From contig CAZPKH010000046.1 in NCBI GenBank assembly GCA_964587165.1, positions 1 through 12,710 of the forward strand: 12,710 nucleotides of DNA. Direction: 5' to 3'. This DNA comes from CAZPKH01 sp964587165. Its GTDB lineage: Bacteria; Bacteroidota; Bacteroidia; Bacteroidales; Muribaculaceae. Positions 1 through 6,988 of the stretch are shown here, piece by piece. A program made the translations under genes and the position numbers. Positions within the stretch are counted from its first letter, which is position 1. Each line of letters begins with the position of its first letter. The notes beneath the pieces were generated by a model. That model ran no database searches. It was not told where the DNA came from and saw nothing but the letters and a program-made list of their open reading frames with translations.

Positions 1-2226
1 TTCGTCGACCTCTACCGCAAGGGGCTGATATACCGCGGCCTGCGCATGGTCAACTGGGACCCTGCAGCCCAGACCGCGCTCTCGAACGAAGAGGTGATCT
101 ACACCGAGGAGCAGTCGAAGCTCTACTATCTGCGCTACTATCTCGCCCCGGAGTGCGACGGCGAGATCACGCCCGAGGAGGGGAACGTGATACACACCGA
201 CGCCACGGGCCGACACTATGCCGTGGTGGCCACCACCCGCCCCGAGACGATAATGGGCGACACGGCGATGTGCATCAACCCCAAAGACCCGAAGAACACG
301 TGGCTGCGCGGCCGCCGCGTGATAGTGCCCCTGGTGGGACGCGAGATACCGGTGATCGAGGACCGATATGTGGACGCAGAGTTCGGCACCGGATGCCTTA
401 AGGTGACTCCGGCTCACGACACCAACGACTATATGCTCGGGCGCACCCACAACCTTGAGACGATCGACATATTCAACCCCGACGGCACTCTCTCGGAGGC
501 AGCCGGCATGTACGTGGGGATGGACCGCTTCGATGTGCGCCGCCAAATAGCCGCCGACCTCGAGGCAGCCGGCCTGATGGAGCGTGTGGAGGATTACGTA
601 AACAACGTAGGTCTCTCCGAGCGCACCAAGGTGGCTGTTGAGCCGCGCCTCTGCCTGCAGTGGTTCATCAAAATGAAGCATTTCGCCGACATAGCCCTGC
701 CGCCGGTGCTCAACGGCGAGATAAAATTCCACCCGGCCAAGTATGTGAACACCTACCGCGCATGGCTCGAGAATATACAGGACTGGTGCATAAGCCGCCA
801 ACTCTGGTGGGGACACCGCATACCGGTGTACTACCTCTCGGAGCCGGGCGCCGAGGTAGAGGAGTATGTTGTGGCCGAGACCCCCGAGGAGGCTCTCGCT
901 CTGGCCAAGGAGAAAACCGGCCGCGAGGATCTCACGATGGCCGATCTGCGTCAGGATCCCGACGCGCTCGACACATGGTTCTCGTCGTGGCTCTGGCCCG
1001 TGTCGCTCTTCGACGGCATCAACCGCCCCGGCAACGAGGAGATAGAGTACTACTACCCCACGGCCGACCTGGTGACAGCCCCCGACATCATATTCTTCTG
1101 GGTGACGCGCATGATAATGGCCGGCGAGGAGTATATGGGCAAGGTGCCTTTCCATAATGTATACTTTACCGGTCTGGTGCGCGACTCGCAGGGGCGCAAG
1201 ATGTCGAAACAGCTCGGCAACTCGCCCGACCCGCTTGACCTCATAGCCACCTACGGCGCCGACGGTGTGCGCATGGGCATGATGCTCTCGGCCCCCGCCG
1301 GCAACGACATACTGTTCGACGACAAGCTCTGCGAGCAGGGGCGCAACTTCAGCAACAAGATATGGAACGCCTTCCGCCTGGTGAAAGGGTGGGAGGTCGA
1401 CACCGCCGCCGGCCAGCCCGAAGCATCGCGCACGGCCATCGAGTGGTTTGGCGCCGAGCTGAGCCGCGCCGTGGCCGAGATCGACGACCTTTTCTCGAAA
1501 TTCCGCATATCGGAGGCACTGATGGCCGTCTACCGCCTGTTCCGCGACGAGTTCTCATCGTGGTATCTGGAGATGGTGAAGCCGCCGTATCAGAAACCGA
1601 TCGACGCCGCCACCTACGCCGCCACGCTCGGGTATTTCGACTCGCTGCTGCGACTGCTGCACCCGTTCATGCCGTTCATCACCGAGGAGCTGTGGCAGCA
1701 CCTGATGGAGCGCGCCGAGGGCGAGTCGATCATGCTCGCGCCGATGCCCCGCGCTGAGGCTTACGATGCCTCGGTGATAGAGCGTGTCGATATGATCAAG
1801 GAGATAGTGAACGGCCTGCGCGGAGTGCGCGCCTCGAAGAATATACCCAACAAGGATCAGCTCACGCTCCAGGTAGTGGGCAGCGAGCCTGTGCCCTACC
1901 CCGAGCTGATAATCAAGATGGGCAACCTGGCCGCAATCGAGAATATTGCGGCCAAAGACCCCGCCGCCGCACAGTTTATGGTGGGCACGCGCGAGTTCTG
2001 CGTGCCGCTGACCGACAATATCGACGTCGAGGCCGAGCTGGCCAAGATGCGCAAGGAGCTCGACTACGAGCGAGGATTCCTTGCGTCGGTAGAGAAGAAG
2101 CTGTCGAACGAGCGGTTCGTCAACAATGCTCCGGCAGCCGTGGTCGAGACCGAGCGCCGCAAAAAGGCTGATGCCGAAAGCAAAATAGCAGCCCTCGAGC
2201 AGTCGATAGCCGCTCTCTCAAAATAA
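1..2226 (+). CDS. valS: Valine--tRNA ligase, 5'-truncated by the window edge
   Basis: Cytosolic class I aminoacyl-tRNA synthetase that charges tRNA-Val and edits mis-activated threonine. The reading frame is open from base 1 (FVDLYRKGLIYRG...), so the ATG at 46 is internal. 741 residues are present; about 130-140 N-terminal residues, including the HIGH motif, should lie upstream. Visible landmarks in order: editing (CP1) domain with TTRPETIMGD near 232-261 and TGCLKVTPAHDTNDYM near 391-438; the ValRS signature QDWCISRQLWWGHRIPVY near 778-831; DTWFSSWLWP at 970-999; the ATP-binding KMSKQ loop at 1198-1212 (Gln replaces the Ser of KMSKS); the helical anticodon-binding domain from about 1440; and a C-terminal coiled coil (about 2017-2220) rich in Glu, Lys and Arg, as in the ValRS tRNA-binding arm. 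The gene ends in TAA, 3 nt before dnaB, so the two are probably co-transcribed. Only the missing N-terminus limits the call. Confidence 0.97.
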   Translation, partial: FVDLYRKGLIYRGLRMVNWDPAAQTALSNEEVIYTEEQSKLYYLRYYLAPECDGEITPEEGNVIHTDATGRHYAVVATTRPETIMGDTAMCINPKDPKNTWLRGRRVIVPLVGREIPVIEDRYVDAEFGTGCLKVTPAHDTNDYMLGRTHNLETIDIFNPDGTLSEAAGMYVGMDRFDVRRQIAADLEAAGLMERVEDYVNNVGLSERTKVAVEPRLCLQWFIKMKHFADIALPPVLNGEIKFHPAKYVNTYRAWLENIQDWCISRQLWWGHRIPVYYLSEPGAEVEEYVVAETPEEALALAKEKTGREDLTMADLRQDPDALDTWFSSWLWPVSLFDGINRPGNEEIEYYYPTADLVTAPDIIFFWVTRMIMAGEEYMGKVPFHNVYFTGLVRDSQGRKMSKQLGNSPDPLDLIATYGADGVRMGMMLSAPAGNDILFDDKLCEQGRNFSNKIWNAFRLVKGWEVDTAAGQPEASRTAIEWFGAELSRAVAEIDDLFSKFRISEALMAVYRLFRDEFSSWYLEMVKPPYQKPIDAATYAATLGYFDSLLRLLHPFMPFITEELWQHLMERAEGESIMLAPMPRAEAYDASVIERVDMIKEIVNGLRGVRASKNIPNKDQLTLQVVGSEPVPYPELIIKMGNLAAIENIAAKDPAAAQFMVGTREFCVPLTDNIDVEAELAKMRKELDYERGFLASVEKKLSNERFVNNAPAAVVETERRKKADAESKIAALEQSIAALSK

Positions 2227-2229
2227 GAT

Positions 2230-3825
2230 ATGGCCGACGACAGCAGCAACCGCGGCTACCGCCAGCGCAACAAACCTGCCGACCCCACAGCGATATACGG
2301 CGGCAAGGTGCCCCCGCACGACTCCGACATCGAGGAGGCCGTGCTGGGCGCGCTTATGCTTGAGAAAGACGCCTACACCACGGTGTGCGACATGCTCAAG
2401 CCCGAATCGTTCTACGAGCCTAAAAATCAGAAGATATACACCGCCATCCAGGCTCTCGGCGCATCGCAGCAGCCTATCGACATGCTGACGGTGACGGAGC
2501 AGCTGCGCCGCCAGGACAACGACCTGCGCGAGGTGGGCGGCCCGGCACACATAGCGCAGCTCACATCGCGCGTACTCTCGGCAGCGCATGTCGAGACACA
2601 CGCACGCCTGCTGGCCCAGAAATATCTGGCGCGCGAGCTGATAGCCTTCGCGACACAGATCGAGAACCAGTCGTTCGACGAGTCGAACGATGTGGACGAC
2701 CTGCTCCAGGAGGCCGAATCGAAACTGTTTCAGATCTCGCAGCGCAACGTCAAGAAGGAGGTGACACAGATCGACCCGGTCATCTCTCAGGCACTCGAGC
2801 AGATACAGCTCGCCTCAAACCGCACATCGGGCCTCTCCGGCCTCGAGACCGGCTACCATCAGCTCGACAAGCTGACATCCGGGTGGCAGAACTCCGACCT
2901 GATCATCATCGCCGCGCGCCCGGCCATGGGCAAGACAGCGTTCGTGCTCTCGATGGCCAAAAACATGGCTATAAACTACAACACGCCGATAGCGCTGTTC
3001 TCACTGGAGATGTCGAACCTTCAGCTCGTGAACCGCCTGATATCCAACGCCTGCGAACTCGAGGGCGAGAAAATCAAGTCGGGACAGCTCTCGTCGCTCG
3101 AATGGGACCAGCTGATGGCCCGCATCAAGCATCTATACTCGGCGCCGCTTTACATCGACGACTCCCCCAACCTCTCGATATTCGAGCTTCGCACCAAGGC
3201 GCGCCGCCTGGTGCGCGAGCATCAGATCAAGATGATCATAATCGACTACCTGCAGCTGATGAACGCCTCGGGCATGAAGTACGGCTCGCGCGAGCAGGAG
3301 GTGTCGATGATCTCGCGCTCGCTCAAGCAGCTTGCCAAGGAGCTGAACATACCGATCATAGCTCTCTCGCAGCTCAACCGCTCGGTGGAGTCGCGCGGCA
3401 ACGACAACTCCAAGGACGGCAAGCGCCCGCAGCTGTCGGACCTGCGCGAGTCGGGCGCCATAGAGCAGGATGCCGACATAGTGTGCTTCATACACCGCCC
3501 GGAGTACTATCTGCGCTCAGGCACCGACCAGGAGGGTAACGACATACGCGGCCTGGCCGAGTTTATCGTGGCCAAGCATCGCTCGGGTAGCACGGACGAC
3601 GTGAAGATGCGCTTCGTGCACCGCTTCGCGAGATTTGAAAACTGGGATTCGTCGGGCGAGAGCGAGCCGTTCGGCGCGCCGCAGAAGCCGAGCGCCGGCC
3701 AAGCCACGGTAGCATCGGGCCTCAATGCCACCGGAGGGTCGGGTGTGATAGACCTCGGCTCAGGAGGGCTGACGGGCGGATCGGCCGACATAACCTCCAC
3801 CCCCGGCGCTCCGACACCGTTCTAA
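2230..3825 (+). CDS. dnaB: Replicative DNA helicase DnaB
   Basis: Hexameric 5'-3' helicase that unwinds the replication fork and recruits primase. 531 residues, starting at the ATG 3 nt after the valS stop. The N-terminal DnaB domain spans about residues 25-130 (PHDSDIEEAVLGALML), followed by a helical linker and the RecA-like C-terminal domain from about 200. Walker A is ARPAMGKTA with K235/T236; the catalytic Glu is in FSLEMS (E260); Walker B is MIIIDYLQL with D339; the DNA-binding/sensor segment IIALSQLNRSVESRG is at about 376-390; SDLRESGAIEQDADIV follows. No intein interrupts Walker A or the downstream motifs, a common insertion site in this family. From about residue 478 the protein runs into a Gly/Ser/Thr/Pro-rich, probably disordered tail that ends in TPF. 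Its length, somewhat above the usual 450-510, is explained by that tail. Confidence 0.98.
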   Translation: MADDSSNRGYRQRNKPADPTAIYGGKVPPHDSDIEEAVLGALMLEKDAYTTVCDMLKPESFYEPKNQKIYTAIQALGASQQPIDMLTVTEQLRRQDNDLREVGGPAHIAQLTSRVLSAAHVETHARLLAQKYLARELIAFATQIENQSFDESNDVDDLLQEAESKLFQISQRNVKKEVTQIDPVISQALEQIQLASNRTSGLSGLETGYHQLDKLTSGWQNSDLIIIAARPAMGKTAFVLSMAKNMAINYNTPIALFSLEMSNLQLVNRLISNACELEGEKIKSGQLSSLEWDQLMARIKHLYSAPLYIDDSPNLSIFELRTKARRLVREHQIKMIIIDYLQLMNASGMKYGSREQEVSMISRSLKQLAKELNIPIIALSQLNRSVESRGNDNSKDGKRPQLSDLRESGAIEQDADIVCFIHRPEYYLRSGTDQEGNDIRGLAEFIVAKHRSGSTDDVKMRFVHRFARFENWDSSGESEPFGAPQKPSAGQATVASGLNATGGSGVIDLGSGGLTGGSADITSTPGAPTPF

Positions 3826-3850
3826 AGACCTACCCTACAAATTTTTACAG

Positions 3851-4633
3851 CTATCCGCCGATGGACAATGCCGAGAGGCGATGCTCGAGCTCCGAGGAGC
3901 TGAGGCGCGTCTCAAGGCGTCCGTGCGCGGCTATGGAGATATACCCTGTCTCCTCGCTCACTACGATGGCCACGGCGTCGGTAGCCTGAGCGATACCCAA
4001 AGCCGAGCGGTGGCGCAGACCCAACGCGCGCGGCACGTCGGTGTCGTGGCTCACCGGGAGGATGCACCCCACGCTCTTGATGCGGTCGGCGGCAATGATC
4101 ATGGCGCCGTCGTGCAGCGGCGAGTTCTTGAAGAAAATATTCTCGATCAGGCGCGAGTTGATATTTGCGTCGATTATGTCGCCGGTCTTTTCGTAGTTCT
4201 CGAGCCCCATCTGCTGCTGTATCACTATCAGGGCTCCGGTCTTGCTCTTCGACATATTCATGCAGGCATACACGATGGCGAGCACGCGCCGGCGCTCGTC
4301 GGCCTTGTCGTCGTCGCCCCGCGAGCGCATGAACAGCTTTTTGAGAAACCGCCACCGCTTGTGGTCGCCGAGCTGCACGAGAAACCGCTTGAGCTGATCC
4401 TGAAAGAGGATCACGAGCACCAGAAGGCCGATGCTCATGAACTTGTCGAGTATCGTGCCGATGAGGCGCATCTCAAGTATCTGAGAGGCAAAAACCCACA
4501 GCAGGATAAATGCCAGGATGCCGAAGAAGATATTGATCGTGCCAGACTCGCGCATGATGCGGTACACATAGAAGAGCAGCAGCCCGACTATGGCTATGTC
4601 GAAGGCGTCGAGAAGGCCGAAATATTCAAGCAT
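3851..4633 (-). CDS. cdaA: Diadenylate cyclase CdaA (c-di-AMP synthase)
   Basis: Membrane-bound enzyme that condenses two ATP into cyclic di-AMP, a second messenger that in other bacteria controls potassium and osmolyte transport and cell-wall homeostasis. 260 residues. Three hydrophobic helices (about 10-26, 33-50 and 62-78) precede the DAC (DisA_N) domain. Both active-site motifs are intact: LHDGAMII with DGA at 175-177, and GLRHRSALG with RHR at 207-209; a VSEETG element follows at 226-230. The length matches the CdaA class (about 270 residues), not DisA. The ATG lies inside the end of folP (8-nt overlap), so translation is probably coupled to folP. The CdaR regulator and GlmM that accompany CdaA in Firmicutes are not adjacent. 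The stop lies 25 nt from the convergent dnaB stop. Confidence 0.97.
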   Translation of the reverse strand: MLEYFGLLDAFDIAIVGLLLFYVYRIMRESGTINIFFGILAFILLWVFASQILEMRLIGTILDKFMSIGLLVLVILFQDQLKRFLVQLGDHKRWRFLKKLFMRSRGDDDKADERRRVLAIVYACMNMSKSKTGALIVIQQQMGLENYEKTGDIIDANINSRLIENIFFKNSPLHDGAMIIAADRIKSVGCILPVSHDTDVPRALGLRHRSALGIAQATDAVAIVVSEETGYISIAAHGRLETRLSSSELEHRLSALSIGG

Positions 4634-5477
4634 CGCAGGTAGAGTTTTTCAGAAGTTCAACTACCGCAACCGTCTGCCGGGCAGCCTCGACATCGTGCAC
4701 GCGGATGATCGAAGCGCCGAGGGTCAGCGCAAGCGTGTCGGCAGCCACCGTGGCCTCGAGCGCCGCGGCGGGGAGTATGTCGAGCGGGCGGCAGAGCATC
4801 GATTTGCGCGACAGGCCTATGAGCACCGGCGCATTGAAGGCTTCGGCCACGACCGGCGTATCGGCCAGCAGCCGCCAGTTCTGCTCCACCGTCTTTGCAA
4901 ACCCGAGTCCCGGATCGATAATTATATCGGCCACACCCGCCAGACGCAGCCGGTCGAACACCCCGGCCATCTCGCTCACCACGCCGGCCGTCACACCGCC
5001 GGAGTAGAGTGTCGACGAGTGCGGACGGTTGTGCATCAGCACGTACGGAGCCCGCAGCGCAGCCACGGTGTCGACCATCGCCGGATCAGCCCCCATCGAA
5101 ATATCGTTGATTATGTCGGCTCCGAGCTCCTCGACGCATATACGCGCCACCGACGCGCGGAAAGTGTCGACCGACACAGGTATCGTCGTGCTGATCTCGC
5201 GGAGCACCGGCAGAGCCATGCGCAGCCGCTCAAGCTCCTCGGCCTCGGTGGCAAACTCGCTCTGCCCCGGGCGCGTCGAGCAGGCACCTACATCGATTAT
5301 GTCGACACCGGCCTCTATCATACGCTCGACGGCGGAAGCCACTTCAGCGGCTGACTGTGAGCGCGATCCGCTCCAGAACGAATCGGGTGTGGCATTGAGT
5401 ATACCCATCACTGCGGGGCGCTCGAACTCGTGGAGCCGCCCGCGTATATTCAATGAAAATCGGCGAAATGGTTGCAT
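4626..5477 (-). CDS. folP: Dihydropteroate synthase
   Basis: Folate-pathway enzyme joining p-aminobenzoate to 6-hydroxymethyl-dihydropterin pyrophosphate; the sulfonamide target. 283 residues from the ATG at 5477. Visible motifs: MGILNATPDSF (24-34), DVGACSTRPGQ (62-72), VSVDTF (101-106), NDI (124-126), DPGLGFAKT (188-196), GLSRK (221-225) and RVHDV (259-263), in the order of the TIM-barrel family. Two loops depart from the textbook sequences: PDSFWSGSR where PDSFSDGGR is common, and LMHNRPHS where LMHMxG is common; these look like lineage variants, since all core residues are kept. The frame stays open upstream to 5891, but that extension lies on the flippase gene and lacks family similarity. 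A promoter box ends 4 nt before this ATG, which supports the chosen start. folP overlaps cdaA by 8 nt. Confidence 0.96.
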   Translation of the reverse strand: MQPFRRFSLNIRGRLHEFERPAVMGILNATPDSFWSGSRSQSAAEVASAVERMIEAGVDIIDVGACSTRPGQSEFATEAEELERLRMALPVLREISTTIPVSVDTFRASVARICVEELGADIINDISMGADPAMVDTVAALRAPYVLMHNRPHSSTLYSGGVTAGVVSEMAGVFDRLRLAGVADIIIDPGLGFAKTVEQNWRLLADTPVVAEAFNAPVLIGLSRKSMLCRPLDILPAAALEATVAADTLALTLGASIIRVHDVEAARQTVAVVELLKNSTCDA

Positions 5478-5481
5478 ACTG

Positions 5482-5514
5482 CGAAGATACGCATTTTTTG
5501 GATTTGACGAAAAA
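5482..5514 (-). promoter_or_regulatory. Probable folP-cdaA promoter, Bacteroidales type
   Basis: Read on the minus strand, TATCTTCG (5489-5482) matches the Bacteroidales -7 consensus TAnnTTTG at all but one defined position. A T-run (TTTT, about 5513-5510) lies some 20 nt upstream, where the -33 TTTG is expected. The region is AT-rich and sits between the flippase stop and the folP ATG. The -7 box ends only 4 nt before the ATG, so transcription should start at or next to the start codon. The consensus is established knowledge; its use here is inferred. Confidence 0.55.
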
Positions 5515-5535
5515 ATTTTTGACGCAGTCAGCGTC
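5510..5535 (-). terminator. Weak candidate terminator after the flippase gene
   Basis: On the minus strand GACGC-TGACT-GCGTC forms a 5-bp stem with a 5-nt loop (5535-5521) that includes the flippase TGA, followed by AAAAA and then TTTTTT. The stem is short and five A's separate it from the T-run, so this is only a possible intrinsic terminator. It overlaps the proposed -33 region of the folP promoter. Confidence 0.25.
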
Positions 5536-6949
5536 CCATTTTGCTGACGAGTACGCGCACGCTCACCGCGGCGGCCGCAAGGGTCAGCAAGCCCGACACC
5601 CACCAAGGCATCCACACCACCGATGCGATGAGCAGAGCAGCCTCGGCGACAGCAGCCGCCGACACCGCGGCGACTCCCGGCCGCAGCCGCATGCCGTAGC
5701 GCAAGCGGAACACCGCGCCGACTATCAGGGTGTAGAAAGCGTACCAGGCGATATAGGCAAACCCCATGCCGGCAAATCCGGCAGTGTCGTAAATCAGGAT
5801 GTTGATTGCCACGTAGGCCACGGCGCTGAGCAGCTCGGTGAGCAGATATACCGGCCCGTCGCCGCGGGTTAGCATAGTGAAGGCCATGCACCAGGATATA
5901 GCGCGGAATACGGTTCCACCGACGCCGATCACCACAAACGGTATGATCTGATCAAACTTCGAGCTGTAGAACAGATCGACAAGCCACGGAGCAAAAAGCG
6001 CGAACGCTCCCACAAGCGGCACAAGCACGCTCAGGGCTATCACGAGCTCGTGGCTGACGTAAATCTCGCTGATGCGCCTGCGTGTGGCCACTCCGGCAAG
6101 GCGCGGGAAGTACTCCATGGAGATGGCCGTGAACACCAGACCTACATAGCGGTTAATAAGCGTGAATCCGGCCTGATAGAGACCGGCCACATCGCTGCCG
6201 TGGCGGCTTGTGAACCATGCCATAAGCACATATGAAGCGCCGAGGGTGGCGAGCGACGACACGGTAATGAAAAATCCGAGCTTTATCAATCCGCTTCCGG
6301 CGGCGAGGGTGTCGTGCAGCGAAAGGCGCGCGGCGCCGTCGTCGCGACGGCTGTTGACGAGCACTCCCGCAAGCAGGCATCCGGCGGTGAGTACGATGAC
6401 GGGCACAATCGAGTCGACCCCGAGGAAGTAGAAGAGCGGCACGGCCAGAGCCGTCCCACCCACAGAACCCCAAAGTGTAGAATGAGCCACCTGCCGCAGG
6501 CGGCTGAGCCCCTGAAGCACAGCCTGCCAGCCGTGGGTGAGCCCCATCATCAGCACCGCAAGCGATAGCCATCGGAAGGAGCCGGTATGGTCGCGGTCGC
6601 CGAAGCTCCACTCGCTGAGCCACGGAGCACAGAAGAATGTGACGGCGGCGCCTGCAAGAGCCAAGGCCAAGCACCAGCGGCGCACAGCCGTAACGGTGCG
6701 TCGTGTCGAGGCGGCATCGCCCGCATGTCGCGCCACCTCGCGTGTGCCGGTGCTCGCTATGCCGAGCAGGGCGAGCTGGTTTATAAATTCGATAGCCGTG
6801 TTATATACACCGAAGAGACCTACGCCGGCGGTGCCTATCCATATCGCCACGAGCTTGTTGCGCACCACCGAGCAGATGATGTTGACCACCTGCACACCGC
6901 CAAACACACTCATGGCCTTGACTATACGTCGGGATAGCTGCGACTTCAC
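5528..6949 (-). CDS. Polysaccharide/oligosaccharide flippase (Wzx-like, MOP superfamily)
   Basis: Integral inner-membrane protein, 473 residues, with about twelve to fourteen hydrophobic segments spread along its length and short basic loops. The N-terminal stretch FGGVQVVNIICSVVRNKLVA, then GTAGVGLFGVYNTAIEFINQ and TGTREVAR, is typical of Bacteroidales O-antigen/oligosaccharide translocases, which flip undecaprenyl-linked glycans to the periplasm. The substrate cannot be read from the sequence. A MurJ (lipid II flippase) role is less likely because length and N-terminus fit the Wzx/PST type. The start given is a GTG, 24 nt after the DUF4292 stop; no ATG lies between that stop and this GTG. 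The first in-frame ATG is 12 codons further in (6913), just before SVFGG, and would trim the usual cytoplasmic N-terminal tail. No glycosyltransferases are adjacent, so this is not a classical capsule locus. It is the last gene of the dut-TPR-DUF4292 run. Confidence 0.87.
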   Translation of the reverse strand: MKSQLSRRIVKAMSVFGGVQVVNIICSVVRNKLVAIWIGTAGVGLFGVYNTAIEFINQLALLGIASTGTREVARHAGDAASTRRTVTAVRRWCLALALAGAAVTFFCAPWLSEWSFGDRDHTGSFRWLSLAVLMMGLTHGWQAVLQGLSRLRQVAHSTLWGSVGGTALAVPLFYFLGVDSIVPVIVLTAGCLLAGVLVNSRRDDGAARLSLHDTLAAGSGLIKLGFFITVSSLATLGASYVLMAWFTSRHGSDVAGLYQAGFTLINRYVGLVFTAISMEYFPRLAGVATRRRISEIYVSHELVIALSVLVPLVGAFALFAPWLVDLFYSSKFDQIIPFVVIGVGGTVFRAISWCMAFTMLTRGDGPVYLLTELLSAVAYVAINILIYDTAGFAGMGFAYIAWYAFYTLIVGAVFRLRYGMRLRPGVAAVSAAAVAEAALLIASVVWMPWWVSGLLTLAAAAVSVRVLVSKMGR

Positions 6950-6959
6950 GATAGCAGAA

Positions 6960-6988
6960 CGAAGGGATGGATATCAGAGCGAAGGGAT
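6960..6988. repeat. Short direct repeat CGAAGGGAT x2, 20 nt apart
   Basis: CGAAGGGAT occurs at 6960-6968 and again at 6980-6988, with flanks AGAA and AGAG extending the similarity. One copy covers the last codons of the DUF4292 gene; the other lies in the gap before the flippase GTG. It looks like a small tandem duplication of about 20 bp. Confidence 0.6.

Noticed and set aside
2911..3500. Intein in DnaB
   Set aside because: Checked because dnaB is a frequent intein host; Walker A, Walker B and the downstream motifs are continuous at normal spacing with no splicing-domain sequence.
3881..4642. A 253-codon plus-strand frame opposite cdaA
   Set aside because: Mirror of the DAC-domain gene, with His/Val/Glu-rich shadow composition and no independent start context.
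4590..5354. A 254-codon plus-strand frame opposite folP
   Set aside because: Extremely His/Arg-rich, opposite intact FolP motifs; a shadow frame.
5478..5891. N-terminal extension of folP by 138 residues
   Set aside because: It overlaps the 3' end of the flippase in another frame, is Arg/His/Cys-rich and unlike FolP, and a promoter box lies inside it just before the normal start.
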